From Clostridium sp. CM027 (GTDB lineage: Bacteria > Bacillota > Clostridia > Clostridiales > Clostridiaceae): 64,000 nt of DNA. Location of the stretch: the NCBI RefSeq assembly GCF_024730565.1, contig NZ_CP077725.1, positions 3,786,540-3,850,539 of the forward strand. The letters are read 5' to 3'. Positions within the stretch are counted from its first letter, which is position 1; the number at the start of each line of letters is the position of its first letter. Of this stretch, positions 8,313 through 16,590 are shown piece by piece. The notes under the pieces are model-generated. The model was given only the letters and a program-made list of their open reading frames with translations. It searched no databases and had not been told where the DNA came from. The translations under genes and the position numbers were made by a program.

Positions 8313-9440
8313 TTATGCATTCTCCTTTCTAAACAACAAGGAAGATATAGCAAGAAATATTACAGCTACGCCTATATTAATCAAAATTGCTGTGGAAACC
8401 TTGCTGTAATTATTATTATTATAAACCACGTCAAATATAGATCTATTAACCCATCTTACAGGTGATAAATAGGTTATTGATTGAAAAGTTTTGCTTCCAA
8501 AACCATCTACAGGCATATAACTTCCTCCAAGGAATACCATTACCGGTATTATAAAATTTAAAACTCCATTTGCCACATTTTCATTTTTGAAAATAAATCC
8601 AAGCCCAACACCTATGCTTATTGCCATGATTATTTGAGATGTAAATATTAGTAATACAGTAAAAATATCATTCCCCCAATTTGCATGAAGCACATATTTA
8701 CTAAACAAAATAACAATAGCAATCTGAATAATTGTACCTATAACTCCACCTATTGTTTTTCCAATAAGAAACTCATATTTTTTAACAGGACTTATCAAAA
8801 TCCTATCTCTAGTTTTTAAATTTTTCTCACTTGCAATTCCAAAGAGACCTGTCATTCCTGAATACATAATTATTAGAGCTATTTCTGCAATTGTATAATA
8901 ATCTAAAGAGGAGGGCTGGATTGCTTTATTAAGAGAATTAATTGTAGAATAGTTGTCATTGCTATCACTTAGCAAACTATTTATTATATGTGGATTTACT
9001 TTGCTAATATCTACAATTACATTAAATTCTTGTACATAGGTAGATAGAATAGTTTCAACCACACCAGCCTTAAGGCTTTCTACATTGCTCTTGTAAAATT
9101 CTATCTTATTATTACTTTTCATTTCTATGATTGCATCGTACTCTTTAGAAATTAATTTTTTCTTAGCAGAATCCATATCCTTAGTTTTTGTAAATTCTAT
9201 TTTAAAATCTTTACCTTTTTCAATAAAACTAGTTTTAAAATTATCCGAAACAACACCTGTAGCTTCAATGCTATATAAAACTTTAGGTGTACCAATATCA
9301 ATAGTGTTAGTAAACTCTGATTTAAATGCTGCACTAATCACAACTATTAGCGCTATTGGAAATAATATCATCATTGCCATTGATTTTCTATCTCGGAAAG
9401 TATGTTTTACTTCCTTTATAATTATAGAAATAATGTTCAT
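8313..9440 (-). CDS. ABC-2 type permease (LnrM-like position)
   Basis: Second ABC-2 membrane subunit, with the same plan as its downstream neighbour: N-terminal helix (about residues 21-40, after KEVKHTFRDRKSMAMMILFP), an extracytoplasmic domain (about 41-175), and about five helices. The conserved segment IASEKNLKTRDRILISPVKKYEFLIGK, facing the ATPase, falls near residues 203-229. The C-terminal LGGSYMPVDGFG and YLSPVRWVN motifs are typical of the ABC-2 membrane family. It lies 10 nt downstream of the ATPase gene. The two permeases probably form a heterodimer with two copies of the ATPase. Confidence 0.87.
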   Translation of the reverse strand: MNIISIIIKEVKHTFRDRKSMAMMILFPIALIVVISAAFKSEFTNTIDIGTPKVLYSIEATGVVSDNFKTSFIEKGKDFKIEFTKTKDMDSAKKKLISKEYDAIIEMKSNNKIEFYKSNVESLKAGVVETILSTYVQEFNVIVDISKVNPHIINSLLSDSNDNYSTINSLNKAIQPSSLDYYTIAEIALIIMYSGMTGLFGIASEKNLKTRDRILISPVKKYEFLIGKTIGGVIGTIIQIAIVILFSKYVLHANWGNDIFTVLLIFTSQIIMAISIGVGLGFIFKNENVANGVLNFIIPVMVFLGGSYMPVDGFGSKTFQSITYLSPVRWVNRSIFDVVYNNNNYSKVSTAILINIGVAVIFLAISSLLFRKENA

Positions 9441-9450
9441 TTTTTCACCT

Positions 9451-10386
9451 CTAATCCCTTAATTTTCTACCGGTAAGTGTTAAAAATACAGTTTCAAGAT
9501 CTGGTACTTTGTTCTCAATATTTTCAATTGGAATTCCATTATCCGTGAAATATAAAATTATCTTATCTAAATTGTTAATTTCCTTTAAACTGTCAATTTT
9601 AACTTTGTTTTCATTAATGAGGACATTCGTAACTCCCTTTAGTTCCTTTAATTGTTCTTCATTAATTACCGTACCATCGATAACCGTAACCTCAACAGTA
9701 TTTTTATCTGTAACAATAGCTTTGAGTTCTTCCTTGGTACCTGTTACAATAACCTTCCCATGATCAATAATACTTATCATCGTTGAGATTGCTTCTACTT
9801 CTTCCATGTAATGAGTTGTATAAATAATGGTACATCCTCTTTCATTTAATTTCTTCACAGAGTCAAGTATATGATTTCTTGATTGTGGATCGATACCTAC
9901 TGTAGGCTCATCCATTATTAAAAGCTTAGGGGTATGGGCAATTGCGCATGCTATATTTAATCTTCTTTTCATTCCTCCAGAGAAACTAGCTGGCATACTC
10001 TTAGCTTTATCACTAAGACCAACAAATTCTAGAGCATCGAAGGCTTTCTTTTTTAATTCTTCCCCTTTAAGACCATAGAGACTTGCAAAAAACTTTACGT
10101 TTTCGAGGCAAGTTAAATCTTCGTATACTGCTATGTCTTGAGGAACTACACCAATGTTTCTCTTTGCATTATTCGAATTTTTCTGATTATCTTTTCCAAG
10201 TATTTCAATAGAACCTTTTGTCGTTGTAATTAACCCACAAATCATATTTATAATGGTACTCTTACCTGCTCCATTAGGCCCAAGTAAGCCATAAATTTCT
10301 CCCTCTTTAATGGAAAAATCGATATTATCAACTGCAGTAAAGTCTCCAAATTTTTTAGTTAATCCTTTTATTTTAACAATATCCAA
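9451..10386 (-). CDS. ABC transporter ATP-binding subunit (LnrL-like)
   Basis: Cytoplasmic ATPase energising the two permeases that follow. Walker A GPNGAGKST, Q-loop region VVPQDIAVYEDLTC, signature SFSGGMKRRLNIA, Walker B LLIMDEPTVGID and the switch histidine in IYTTHYMEE are all intact. A C-terminal extension of about 80 residues is usual for drug- and Nod-factor-type exporters. The start is TTG at 10386 with AGGGGG upstream; no in-frame ATG fits as well. A regulated-looking promoter region (10435-10499) separates it from the response regulator gene, so the transporter genes may have their own transcript. Confidence 0.92.
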   Translation of the reverse strand: MDIVKIKGLTKKFGDFTAVDNIDFSIKEGEIYGLLGPNGAGKSTIINMICGLITTTKGSIEILGKDNQKNSNNAKRNIGVVPQDIAVYEDLTCLENVKFFASLYGLKGEELKKKAFDALEFVGLSDKAKSMPASFSGGMKRRLNIACAIAHTPKLLIMDEPTVGIDPQSRNHILDSVKKLNERGCTIIYTTHYMEEVEAISTMISIIDHGKVIVTGTKEELKAIVTDKNTVEVTVIDGTVINEEQLKELKGVTNVLINENKVKIDSLKEINNLDKIILYFTDNGIPIENIENKVPDLETVFLTLTGRKLRD

Positions 10387-10434
10387 AATAATACCCCCTA
10401 AAACTTTTTTATTTTTGGTAATTTCTATGCTTTT

Positions 10435-10499
10435 ATTATATAAAAAAAAGACTTCTACTGTGAGTGCAGAAAGTCACTTTTACAACATGACAAAGGTCA
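10435..10499 (-). promoter_or_regulatory. Candidate activator-dependent promoter of the ABC genes
   Basis: On the minus strand TATAAT (10435-10440) has no good -35 at the usual distance. Just upstream lie two dyads, GTGA-n10-TCAC (10460-10477) and TGAC-n4-GTCA (10488-10499). A weak -35 next to dyads is what is expected if the LuxR-type regulator encoded upstream activates the exporter genes. Confidence 0.45.
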
Positions 10500-10503
10500 C
10501 ATT

Positions 10504-11136
10504 CTATTTATTACCACCTTTTAAATAATAAATAGCAATCTGTGTTCTATGTTCGAGGCCTGTTTTACTTAAAATTGAAGTAATGTAGTTTTTCACAGTA
10601 CCCTCTGATATAAACAATCTTGCCGAAATCTTTCTATTGGATAATCCATCAGCTATTGCCTGAATTATCTCTAGCTCTCTCCCAGTAAACAAATCCCTAT
10701 TTAATTTACTACTATTATTGTTATCTATTTTTTTTAACACTTTATCAATTATGCCTTCCTGCATAACAATATTCCCACTGTATACTACTTTTATTGCAGC
10801 TTTAATCTTATCTGGAGTATTATTTTTAAGAATATATCCCTTTGCTCCATAACGAATCGCTGCATTTATATATTCGTCTTCATCAAAGGTAGTCAGAATG
10901 AGGCATTTTGTTGAAGTCTTTATAGAGATTTCCTTTATGGCCTCCACGCCATTTAATACTGGCATTCTTATATCCAAAAGTGCAACATCTACGGAGTTGT
11001 TTAAACAATATTCTATTGCATCGAATCCATTTTCTACACAAGCCATCACAATAAATTCTTCGTCTAAACCAATTATTATTTTTAGACCTTCTCGAATAAG
11101 TGAATCATCATCAGCAATCAAAATCTTAATTGGCAA
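10504..11136 (-). CDS. NarL/LuxR-type response regulator (LnrK-like)
   Basis: Cytoplasmic response regulator of the NarL/FixJ class. The receiver domain (residues 1-120) carries D10-D11 and phosphoacceptor D55 in VALLDIRMPVLNG. The LuxR-type helix-turn-helix (about 145-205) shows the signature FTGRELEIIQAIADGLSNRKI and SEGTVKNYITSILSK. It lies 35 nt downstream of its kinase. In the LnrJK arrangement this regulator switches on the ABC exporter, and dyads just downstream of this gene (10460-10499) are candidate binding sites. Confidence 0.92.
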   Translation of the reverse strand: MPIKILIADDDSLIREGLKIIIGLDEEFIVMACVENGFDAIEYCLNNSVDVALLDIRMPVLNGVEAIKEISIKTSTKCLILTTFDEDEYINAAIRYGAKGYILKNNTPDKIKAAIKVVYSGNIVMQEGIIDKVLKKIDNNNSSKLNRDLFTGRELEIIQAIADGLSNRKISARLFISEGTVKNYITSILSKTGLEHRTQIAIYYLKGGNK

Positions 11137-11171
11137 TTCGGCACCACCCTTTTACTAAATTTGAATTATTC

Positions 11172-12281
11172 CTAAATAGGAAGTAAAATAATTACTGAAA
11201 ACCCACTAGAACCATCTAAAATAACTTTTCCATTTAAATTCATAGTTCTTTCTTCTATTCCTGATAGGCCAAGATCTTTTTTTATGATGATGCACCCTAT
11301 GCCATCATCCTTTATTTCTACTTTAAGTAAAGTATTAAGCACTTCCACATTTACTTTGACATTCTTAGCTTCAGAATATTTAATTATATTGGTAAAAGTT
11401 TCTTTTATATTGTCGCATATAACCTTCCATTCAATATAGGAAATCCTATCCAAATTATTGCTGTAATATAAATTTGCATTGATTTTAGTTTTATTGTTAA
11501 ACTCATCTACAAGTAGCTTTATTTTGTTTATACCTAACTGTTCTGCTTCAGGTTTAATGTTCTTCAATGTATATCGTATACTATCCATTCCATCTCTAAG
11601 TACATTTATTGTAGTTTGAATAATAGCTTTGCTTTGATTACTATCCTTGTCCATAATAAGTTTCGCAGCCTCTAGTTGCATTAAACTTCCTGAGATACTA
11701 TGGCCTAATTTATCATGTATTTCCTGAGCAATGTTATTTCTCTCTTGCAACTGTGAAGTATATATTATTTGGTTTTTGTATTCCATTTGATTATTTAAAC
11801 TCATCAATAATCTATAGTTTTTCTCTTTAAGCTCATCATTTTTAATAGTAAGTTTTTTCATTTTATTTTCAATGATTAAAATAAAATAGTATGCTACGAG
11901 ACTAAACAAGGAAGCGAATGAGTATTCGCATACTATAAAATGTTTATTAATAATAAAAATAGATATTAGTAAAACAAACAAAATAAATATGAGTTTTATT
12001 TTACCAACAAATATTTCGAAAAGATTTAGTGGTAACAATATAAAAAATATAGGAGTGACAAAAAAATTGCAAATCAAAAGCTCAAGAATTGATATGCTTA
12101 AAAATATGAGTTTGCATTTATTATTTGAAATCAATGATTTACTTACATTAATAATCACATAAAAAAGTAATGATATAATAACTATATAGTTGCTGCAAGG
12201 ATAATCGAAATTGCCCTTTACTAGCAGACTACTCACATAAATTAGTAAAATTAATTTATTTAATATAATCCAATTTTCCAT
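11172..12281 (-). CDS. Membrane sensor histidine kinase, HisKA_3 type (LnrJ-like)
   Basis: Sensor kinase with about six closely packed membrane helices in residues 1-150 and almost no extracytoplasmic domain, the layout of intramembrane-sensing kinases. A short coiled coil leads to the HisKA_3 phosphorylation motif ERNNIAQEIHDKLGHSISG, then a compact HATPase domain with IKDDGIGC and the truncated G-region LGLSGIEERTMNLNGKV. At 369 aa it is of usual size. It probably senses membrane-active compounds directly or through the exporter. It is the first gene of its operon. No clear sigma-A promoter was identified upstream. Confidence 0.88.
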   Translation of the reverse strand: MENWIILNKLILLIYVSSLLVKGNFDYPCSNYIVIISLLFYVIINVSKSLISNNKCKLIFLSISILELLICNFFVTPIFFILLPLNLFEIFVGKIKLIFILFVLLISIFIINKHFIVCEYSFASLFSLVAYYFILIIENKMKKLTIKNDELKEKNYRLLMSLNNQMEYKNQIIYTSQLQERNNIAQEIHDKLGHSISGSLMQLEAAKLIMDKDSNQSKAIIQTTINVLRDGMDSIRYTLKNIKPEAEQLGINKIKLLVDEFNNKTKINANLYYSNNLDRISYIEWKVICDNIKETFTNIIKYSEAKNVKVNVEVLNTLLKVEIKDDGIGCIIIKKDLGLSGIEERTMNLNGKVILDGSSGFSVIILLPI

Positions 12282-12560
12282 AAAAGCACCTCTACCTGTT
12301 ACAAATTATGCAAATACTTAAGCTATTTTATTAATTTTTATAAATTTCTATAGAATATACCATTATTGTAATTCTACATTAAGATAATATTATCCTTCAA
12401 TTGTATAAAAACAACTGTATTAGAGTTCTTCACAATAAGATGAAGAGAAGTACCGTAAGGGTGATGGCACACGATAAACACATAAGTTTGTTTCCAAGAT
12501 TAATATTTAAAGACCATGATTTTGATTTGGATTATTGGAAAGAAATGTATTGACTCATCA

Positions 12561-12680
12561 GCAAATCGATGGCGTAGGGCATATAAAAAAGAGGGTATCC
12601 TTGGGTTAAGAGATATGAGGAAAGAATCATCAGGAAGGCACAGAGATAAAGAACTTTCGACACTGAATATATTGAAATTA
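12561..12680 (+). pseudogene. Remnant of an IS3-family OrfA transposase
   Basis: The frame from 12561 reads NRWRRAYKKEGILGLRDMRK followed by ESSGRHRDKEL. This is the conserved linker after the first helix-turn-helix of IS3-family OrfA proteins (WRRAYKKEG-x-GLRD-x-RK-x-SGRP). Upstream in the same gap are stop-broken fragments, and there is no OrfB. This accounts for about 120 bp of the 533-bp gap 12282-12814. The rest holds a terminator and no other recognisable feature. Confidence 0.6.
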
Positions 12681-12694
12681 CCTATGAATACATA

Positions 12695-12737
12695 AAAACT
12701 TTTTCCTTTATGTTGCTAACTTAAAGGAAAAAGTTTT
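12695..12737. terminator. Strong bidirectional terminator
   Basis: A 16-bp perfect stem (AAAACTTTTTCCTTTA with TAAAGGAAAAAGTTTT) and an 11-nt loop. On the minus strand it lies about 80 nt past the stop of the HMA/SafE-like gene. Confidence 0.8.
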
Positions 12738-12814
12738 AGTTATAATTATAGTAATGATGAATTAGTTAATGTATATCATAAAAATTAACCACCGATATAA
12801 TCTTTTCTAATCGT

Positions 12815-14590
12815 TTATAAATCTGTATTTTTTAAATCATCTACAATAACCACGCCACCTACAATACTGCCATCTTTTATAATCGAATAGATACCGCTTC
12901 TACTAAAGGTGGTATCTACTTTAACAGTTCCTTTTTTACCTTTAAAAGTAGTTATGTTGTTGCCAGTGTCTGTTGCAGCAATTTCAAAGGTTCCATCTGG
13001 ATTGTCAAATCCAAATAAATCAAAGCTTAAAATGGTATTAACATTTTTAGCCGCAACTACAATCAAGGGTTCAAATTCATATCCTGTACCTTTAATTGAA
13101 AGAGCCTGATTGCTTCCTGAAATCACAGCTTTTTGGATCAATCTACTGGTTTCAACTTTACTCAAATCCGTACCATAAACACTTGGTTTTTCAGGTGTAG
13201 CAGGTGCGCTACCCATATTACAACCAGGCATTCCACTGGATGGAGCTGGCACAGAAGGATCAGGTTTTGAAGTGTCTACCGTTTCAACATTATCAACTAC
13301 CTTAAACACGCCTCTAATCATGCCCATTCCACAACTGAAGTTTATATCTTTATCCTTTGGTGTAAATTCAATAACATTTTCACCGGGCTTCAAATTTTTC
13401 TGAATGTTTAAGGATGGAATAATTATTTGGCGGTTACAGGAATTTAATGATTTACCATCAATTATCCATTTTACAGGCATATTTTTCTGTATATATAAAC
13501 CATTTGGTGTATAACCTGCACCGTCTGCGGTCATCTTAACTACCTGAACTCCATTCTCTATAGTTGCCTTAGCAGCTGGGGTAGCTGATTCCAATGGGTT
13601 ATTACCAGATAAACTAGAAGCTAATGAAGATGTAGAAGGCACATTTACACCAGCTAAAGCTAGTCCTCTACTTCCCATTACAATACCTAAAACTACAACT
13701 AGTATTCCACTAAATTTTAAAAGGGTTTTTGTATATCCTTTAGTAAGGAGACCTGATAATGCGCCAAATGTTAACATTAAAGGTACTGTACCGAGAGAAA
13801 ATATTAACATAGATAAGGCTCCATTAAAAGCACTTCCAGTTCCTAAAGCATATAGTTGCATTGTCTGAAGGGGCCCACAGGGCATAAGTCCATTTAAAAC
13901 ACCAACTAAAAAAGGAGTTTTTGGTTTCTTCTTAACTGAGCAAGCAGGCCTCGGAAGCTTTATGTTAAACCTTCTAAATAGGCTATATCCACTCATATTA
14001 AGTCCCATTATTATCATAAAGACACCGGCAAATATTTGGAGCCCAGCCTTTGCGGATAGAGAGAGTGAAAGCACGGAACCTAGAGCACCTACTATCCCAC
14101 CAATTACTGTATATGCTATAACTCTACCTGCATTATATAGAAGTGCAGGTTTGATGGAATCGAATTTACTTTTGCTATCTTTATTTATACTTTGGGATAG
14201 CATTATTCCACCACACATTCCTACACAATGTATTGAAGTAAGGACTCCAACAATGAATAGAACAAAATATGTAGCGCCATTGAGTCTAGAGGTCATGTCA
14301 ATTCCACCTGATGAATTTCCGATCAATATAATTGTCGCTACAATTATAAATATACCTACTATTTTGTGGTTATTTGAACCTTCTATGCTATAACCAGCTG
14401 CTTTTATGGCAGTTCTAATTTCTTCAGAATTACACAGGTCTGTATCGTATTCTATTGTTACAGATTGACTACTAAAGCTTGCTAGAGCTTTTTTCACACC
14501 ATATAATTTTGTAACGGCTCTTTCTACTTTTGATTCACATGATGTACACGTCATATCGAAGACTTTTATTTTTTCCTTTTTAATGCTCAC
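12815..14590 (-). CDS. HMA-SafE/TauE-like-cupredoxin fusion membrane protein
   Basis: A 591-aa three-part protein, probably for copper handling at the membrane. Residues 1-70 are a heavy-metal-associated domain with C15-T-S-C18. Residues about 75-310 are a six-helix SafE/TauE-like (DsbD_2-type) domain beginning VGVLTSIHCVGMCGG and containing GVLNGLMPCGPLQ; the paired MCGG and MPCGP motifs suit metal or thiol chemistry. The extracytoplasmic C-terminal half holds a cupredoxin-like segment (about 340-435) with Cys in NSCNRQ and a copper-type NFSCGMGMIRG loop, a Met/Cys-rich linker GMPGCNMG, and a second beta domain (about 480-585). It lies in a block with tlpA, ccdA, csoR and copA and shares their promoter motif (14779-14807). 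The transported species is not shown by the sequence. Confidence 0.82.
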   Translation of the reverse strand: MSIKKEKIKVFDMTCTSCESKVERAVTKLYGVKKALASFSSQSVTIEYDTDLCNSEEIRTAIKAAGYSIEGSNNHKIVGIFIIVATIILIGNSSGGIDMTSRLNGATYFVLFIVGVLTSIHCVGMCGGIMLSQSINKDSKSKFDSIKPALLYNAGRVIAYTVIGGIVGALGSVLSLSLSAKAGLQIFAGVFMIIMGLNMSGYSLFRRFNIKLPRPACSVKKKPKTPFLVGVLNGLMPCGPLQTMQLYALGTGSAFNGALSMLIFSLGTVPLMLTFGALSGLLTKGYTKTLLKFSGILVVVLGIVMGSRGLALAGVNVPSTSSLASSLSGNNPLESATPAAKATIENGVQVVKMTADGAGYTPNGLYIQKNMPVKWIIDGKSLNSCNRQIIIPSLNIQKNLKPGENVIEFTPKDKDINFSCGMGMIRGVFKVVDNVETVDTSKPDPSVPAPSSGMPGCNMGSAPATPEKPSVYGTDLSKVETSRLIQKAVISGSNQALSIKGTGYEFEPLIVVAAKNVNTILSFDLFGFDNPDGTFEIAATDTGNNITTFKGKKGTVKVDTTFSRSGIYSIIKDGSIVGGVVIVDDLKNTDL

Positions 14591-14651
14591 ATTATTACCT
14601 CCTAAAAGTTCTTAATATAATATTTAATGTTGTATTCAATGAATATTTATC

Positions 14652-14722
14652 CTTAAATCATCGTCTGCGAAGCTGCATTAACGACTTCAGAAGGGGACTT
14701 TCCTTCTGAAATGTCGTTAAAG
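14652..14722 (-). repeat. Dispersed palindromic repeat, copy C (clearest)
   Basis: TTAACGACTTCAGAAGG (14679-14695) and CCTTCTGAAATGTCGTTAA (14702-14720) form a near-perfect palindrome. It is preceded by TTAAATCATCGTCTGCGAAG, which matches copy E on the other strand. It lies inside the predicted 5' leader of the HMA/SafE-like gene. Confidence 0.7.
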
Positions 14723-14778
14723 TTTCATAAAAAATAAGATTGTGATTTTAATTCTATGAATAGAAACGTATTATTTAA

Positions 14779-14807
14779 ATTATATAAAAAAGATGTGTAG
14801 ATTTTAT
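14779..14807 (-). promoter_or_regulatory. Copper-block promoter motif, site 1
   Basis: On the minus strand ATAAAA, a 17-nt spacer TCTACACATCTTTTTTA and TATAAT. The spacer start is conserved in the two other copies at 16334-16362 and 16401-16429. It would drive the HMA/SafE-like gene, with a leader of about 180 nt containing repeat copy C. Confidence 0.55.
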
Positions 14808-14854
14808 AAAGATAAAAATAAAGATATATAGCTGATAGGTTTTAAAAAATAATT

Positions 14855-14883
14855 AAACCCAGATAAGTTACTTATCTGGATTT
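14855..14883 (-). terminator. Terminator of the ccdA-tlpA transcript
   Basis: A 13-position stem AAACCCAGATAAG/CTTATCTGGATTT with one mismatch and a 3-nt loop, 15 nt after the TlpA-like stop. On the minus strand TTTAATTATTTTTT follows. Confidence 0.82.
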
Positions 14884-14897
14884 AATGTTAAGTTAGA

Positions 14898-15488
14898 TTA
14901 TTTATCTAGAGTTTTAATATATTCTTTCATCTGATCAATATTCATAGCACCATAGTGTTTAGAAATGATATTCCCGTCTACATCAATGAAATATGAAGTA
15001 GGAATTGATGCTATATTATATTGGGCGGCAACAATCTGATCAGGGTCTGAAAGAACTTTAAAATTATAATTATTACTATCAATAAAGGATTTAACAGTAT
15101 CTAAAGGTTCACCAATTTCTATAGCTACTATAACCAAGTCGCTATCTTTTGTTTCTTGATATAATTTTTCGATTTCAGGCATTTCTGATCTGCAAGGTGG
15201 ACACCAAGTTGCCCAAAAATTAAGAAAAACCTTTTTACCTTTTAAGTCACTTAAAGATAATTCCTTACCCTCTAGATCCTTTAATTTGAAATCCGTAGCC
15301 TTGGTTTTAGAAGCCTTAGGATTTATTCCAATGGGCTTAGTAGGAGCATTATTTTGATTGGGACTACTTTTGTCTGTATTTTCCACAGATAAGTTAGAGT
15401 TAGAACTTGATGCATTGTAGGTGTTTAAAGTATGGACAGAGACACCTACAATGATAGCAGCTACAAGTACTATTAGTAATTTTTTCAT
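14898..15488 (-). CDS. TlpA/ResA-like membrane-anchored thioredoxin
   Basis: Extracytoplasmic thiol-disulfide oxidoreductase. One N-terminal membrane anchor (about residues 4-22) has no lipobox cysteine. A low-complexity Ser/Asn/Pro-rich linker follows to about 60, then the AhpC/TSA-Redoxin type thioredoxin domain with active site WATWC96PPC99 and the cis-proline loop IASIPTSYFID. The length (196 aa) suits ResA/TlpA. It lies 18 nt downstream of ccdA, which would supply electrons across the membrane. Within this copper block it may reduce thiols of copper-binding surface proteins. A cytochrome c maturation role is less likely, since no cytochrome genes are nearby. Confidence 0.88.
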   Translation of the reverse strand: MKKLLIVLVAAIIVGVSVHTLNTYNASSSNSNLSVENTDKSSPNQNNAPTKPIGINPKASKTKATDFKLKDLEGKELSLSDLKGKKVFLNFWATWCPPCRSEMPEIEKLYQETKDSDLVIVAIEIGEPLDTVKSFIDSNNYNFKVLSDPDQIVAAQYNIASIPTSYFIDVDGNIISKHYGAMNIDQMKEYIKTLDK

Positions 15489-15506
15489 ATTAATTATCTC
15501 CTTTAA

Positions 15507-16211
15507 CTAAAAATTAATAAAATTCATATATTGACTTAATATGGCTAATTTGTTTGTGAAAATCATAACCCCCATTATTATCATTAAAACGCCACTTATT
15601 ATAGAGATTATAGGAAGATATATTGAAAATTTTCTAAATTGTTTAGTAAAGCTTCCTATGGCCATGGCAGTTAAAATAAATGGAACAGCAAGTCCTAGGG
15701 AATACATTATCAAAAGTAAAACCCCTTTACCTATAGAGTTCATACTTGTAGCATAGATGAGTATTGAAGATAATATAGGACCAATGCAAGGTGTCCAACC
15801 TGTGGCAAAAGCCATTCCCATTATCACTGAGCTAAAAGGACCCTTGATTTTATCGAAATATAAAAATCTTTTCTCACGATAAAACAATTTTATTTTAAAT
15901 AATCCAATAGTATGAAGACCAAAAACAACAATAATAGTTCCTCCTACTTTTCTAAACAAATTTTTATGGGTAATTAGTAATTTACCAAGGGATGTTATAG
16001 AAACTCCCATTAAAATAAAAATAATAGAAAAGCCTAATACAAATCCAAAGGATTTATATAAAACAGAAAGTTTAGCTTTGCCATCCTTTAATTCTTCTAT
16101 GGAAGAACCAGTTAAATAGCTTATATATGCAGGAACCAGTGGAAGGACGCAAGGAGATAAAAATGATAGAAGACCTGCAGAGAAAGCTAGTAATATTGAT
16201 ATGTCATTCAA
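15507..16211 (-). CDS. ccdA: CcdA, transmembrane thiol-electron carrier
   Basis: Six-helix membrane protein of the CcdA/DsbD-beta family, carrying reducing equivalents from cytoplasmic thioredoxin to extracytoplasmic thioredoxin-like proteins. The two conserved cysteines are in SFLSPCVLPLVPAYISYLTG (helix 1) and ATGWTPCIGPILSSI (helix 4). At 234 aa it is of usual size. The start is TTG at 16211, placed by GGAGG 9 nt upstream; the nearby ATG is out of frame. It is first in a two-gene transcript with the TlpA-like partner, and a copper-block promoter motif lies at 16334-16362. Confidence 0.92.
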   Translation of the reverse strand: MNDISILLAFSAGLLSFLSPCVLPLVPAYISYLTGSSIEELKDGKAKLSVLYKSFGFVLGFSIIFILMGVSITSLGKLLITHKNLFRKVGGTIIVVFGLHTIGLFKIKLFYREKRFLYFDKIKGPFSSVIMGMAFATGWTPCIGPILSSILIYATSMNSIGKGVLLLIMYSLGLAVPFILTAMAIGSFTKQFRKFSIYLPIISIISGVLMIIMGVMIFTNKLAILSQYMNFINF

Positions 16212-16333
16212 AAGTAAACACCTCCAATTTAGTATTAAAAAATGAGTTAATAAATCAAATAGGTCATTGAGCTTGAACGTAAAATACGAAATAATAAAAA
16301 TTCCTTTCTATGAAAAAAATCATAACTATAAAC

Positions 16334-16362
16334 ATTATACTAAAAAGATGTGGAGATTTTAT
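16334..16362 (-). promoter_or_regulatory. Copper-block promoter motif, site 2 (ccdA)
   Basis: On the minus strand ATAAAA, the 17-nt spacer TCTCCACATCTTTTTAG and TATAAT. It is nearly the same as site 1 and faces ccdA with a leader of about 115 nt. Confidence 0.55.
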
Positions 16363-16400
16363 GTGCTTATGTAAAATAGATTTTTAAAATAGGGTTCTTC

Positions 16401-16429
16401 ATAAAATCTACATAATAATTAGGTATTAT
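16401..16429 (+). promoter_or_regulatory. Copper-block promoter motif, site 3 (csoR, distal)
   Basis: On the plus strand ATAAAA, the 17-nt spacer TCTACATAATAATTAGG and TATTAT. It faces csoR about 160 nt away, divergent from site 2. The -35 hexamer and first spacer bases match sites 1 and 2. Confidence 0.5.
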
Positions 16430-16516
16430 GTGGTTATAGAAATGAAAAAGAGCTGTTTAAATATTAAAAATGCCAACAAAATTATGATATTAATGATCAA
16501 TTAGTTATAAATTATG

Positions 16517-16576
16517 TTTATATTATATAATTTATGGTGTACAATACAACTAGATAGCACCCCCTATGGGGGGGGT
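16517..16576 (+). promoter_or_regulatory. csoR proximal promoter with CsoR operator
   Basis: TACAAT at 16540-16545 has a weak TTTATA 17 nt upstream. Immediately downstream, 16559-16576 reads ACCCCC-TATG-GGGGGGGT, the GC-rich dyad typical of CsoR operators, very conspicuous in this AT-rich DNA. It covers the expected transcript start to just before the ribosome binding site, so apo-CsoR would block csoR-copA and copper would release it. Confidence 0.78.
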
Positions 16577-16590
16577 AAGGAGATGTTTAA

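Noticed and set aside
9509..9763. Plus-strand frame opposite the ABC ATPase, hydrophobic
   Set aside because: It is the reverse of the ATPase C-terminal extension, with no ribosome binding site.
12909..14393. Plus-strand frames opposite the HMA/SafE-like gene
   Set aside because: The minus-strand protein has recognisable domains throughout; the plus frames have none.
13962..14393. 143-codon plus-strand frame as a separate gene
   Set aside because: It is the complement of the membrane helices of the SafE-like domain.
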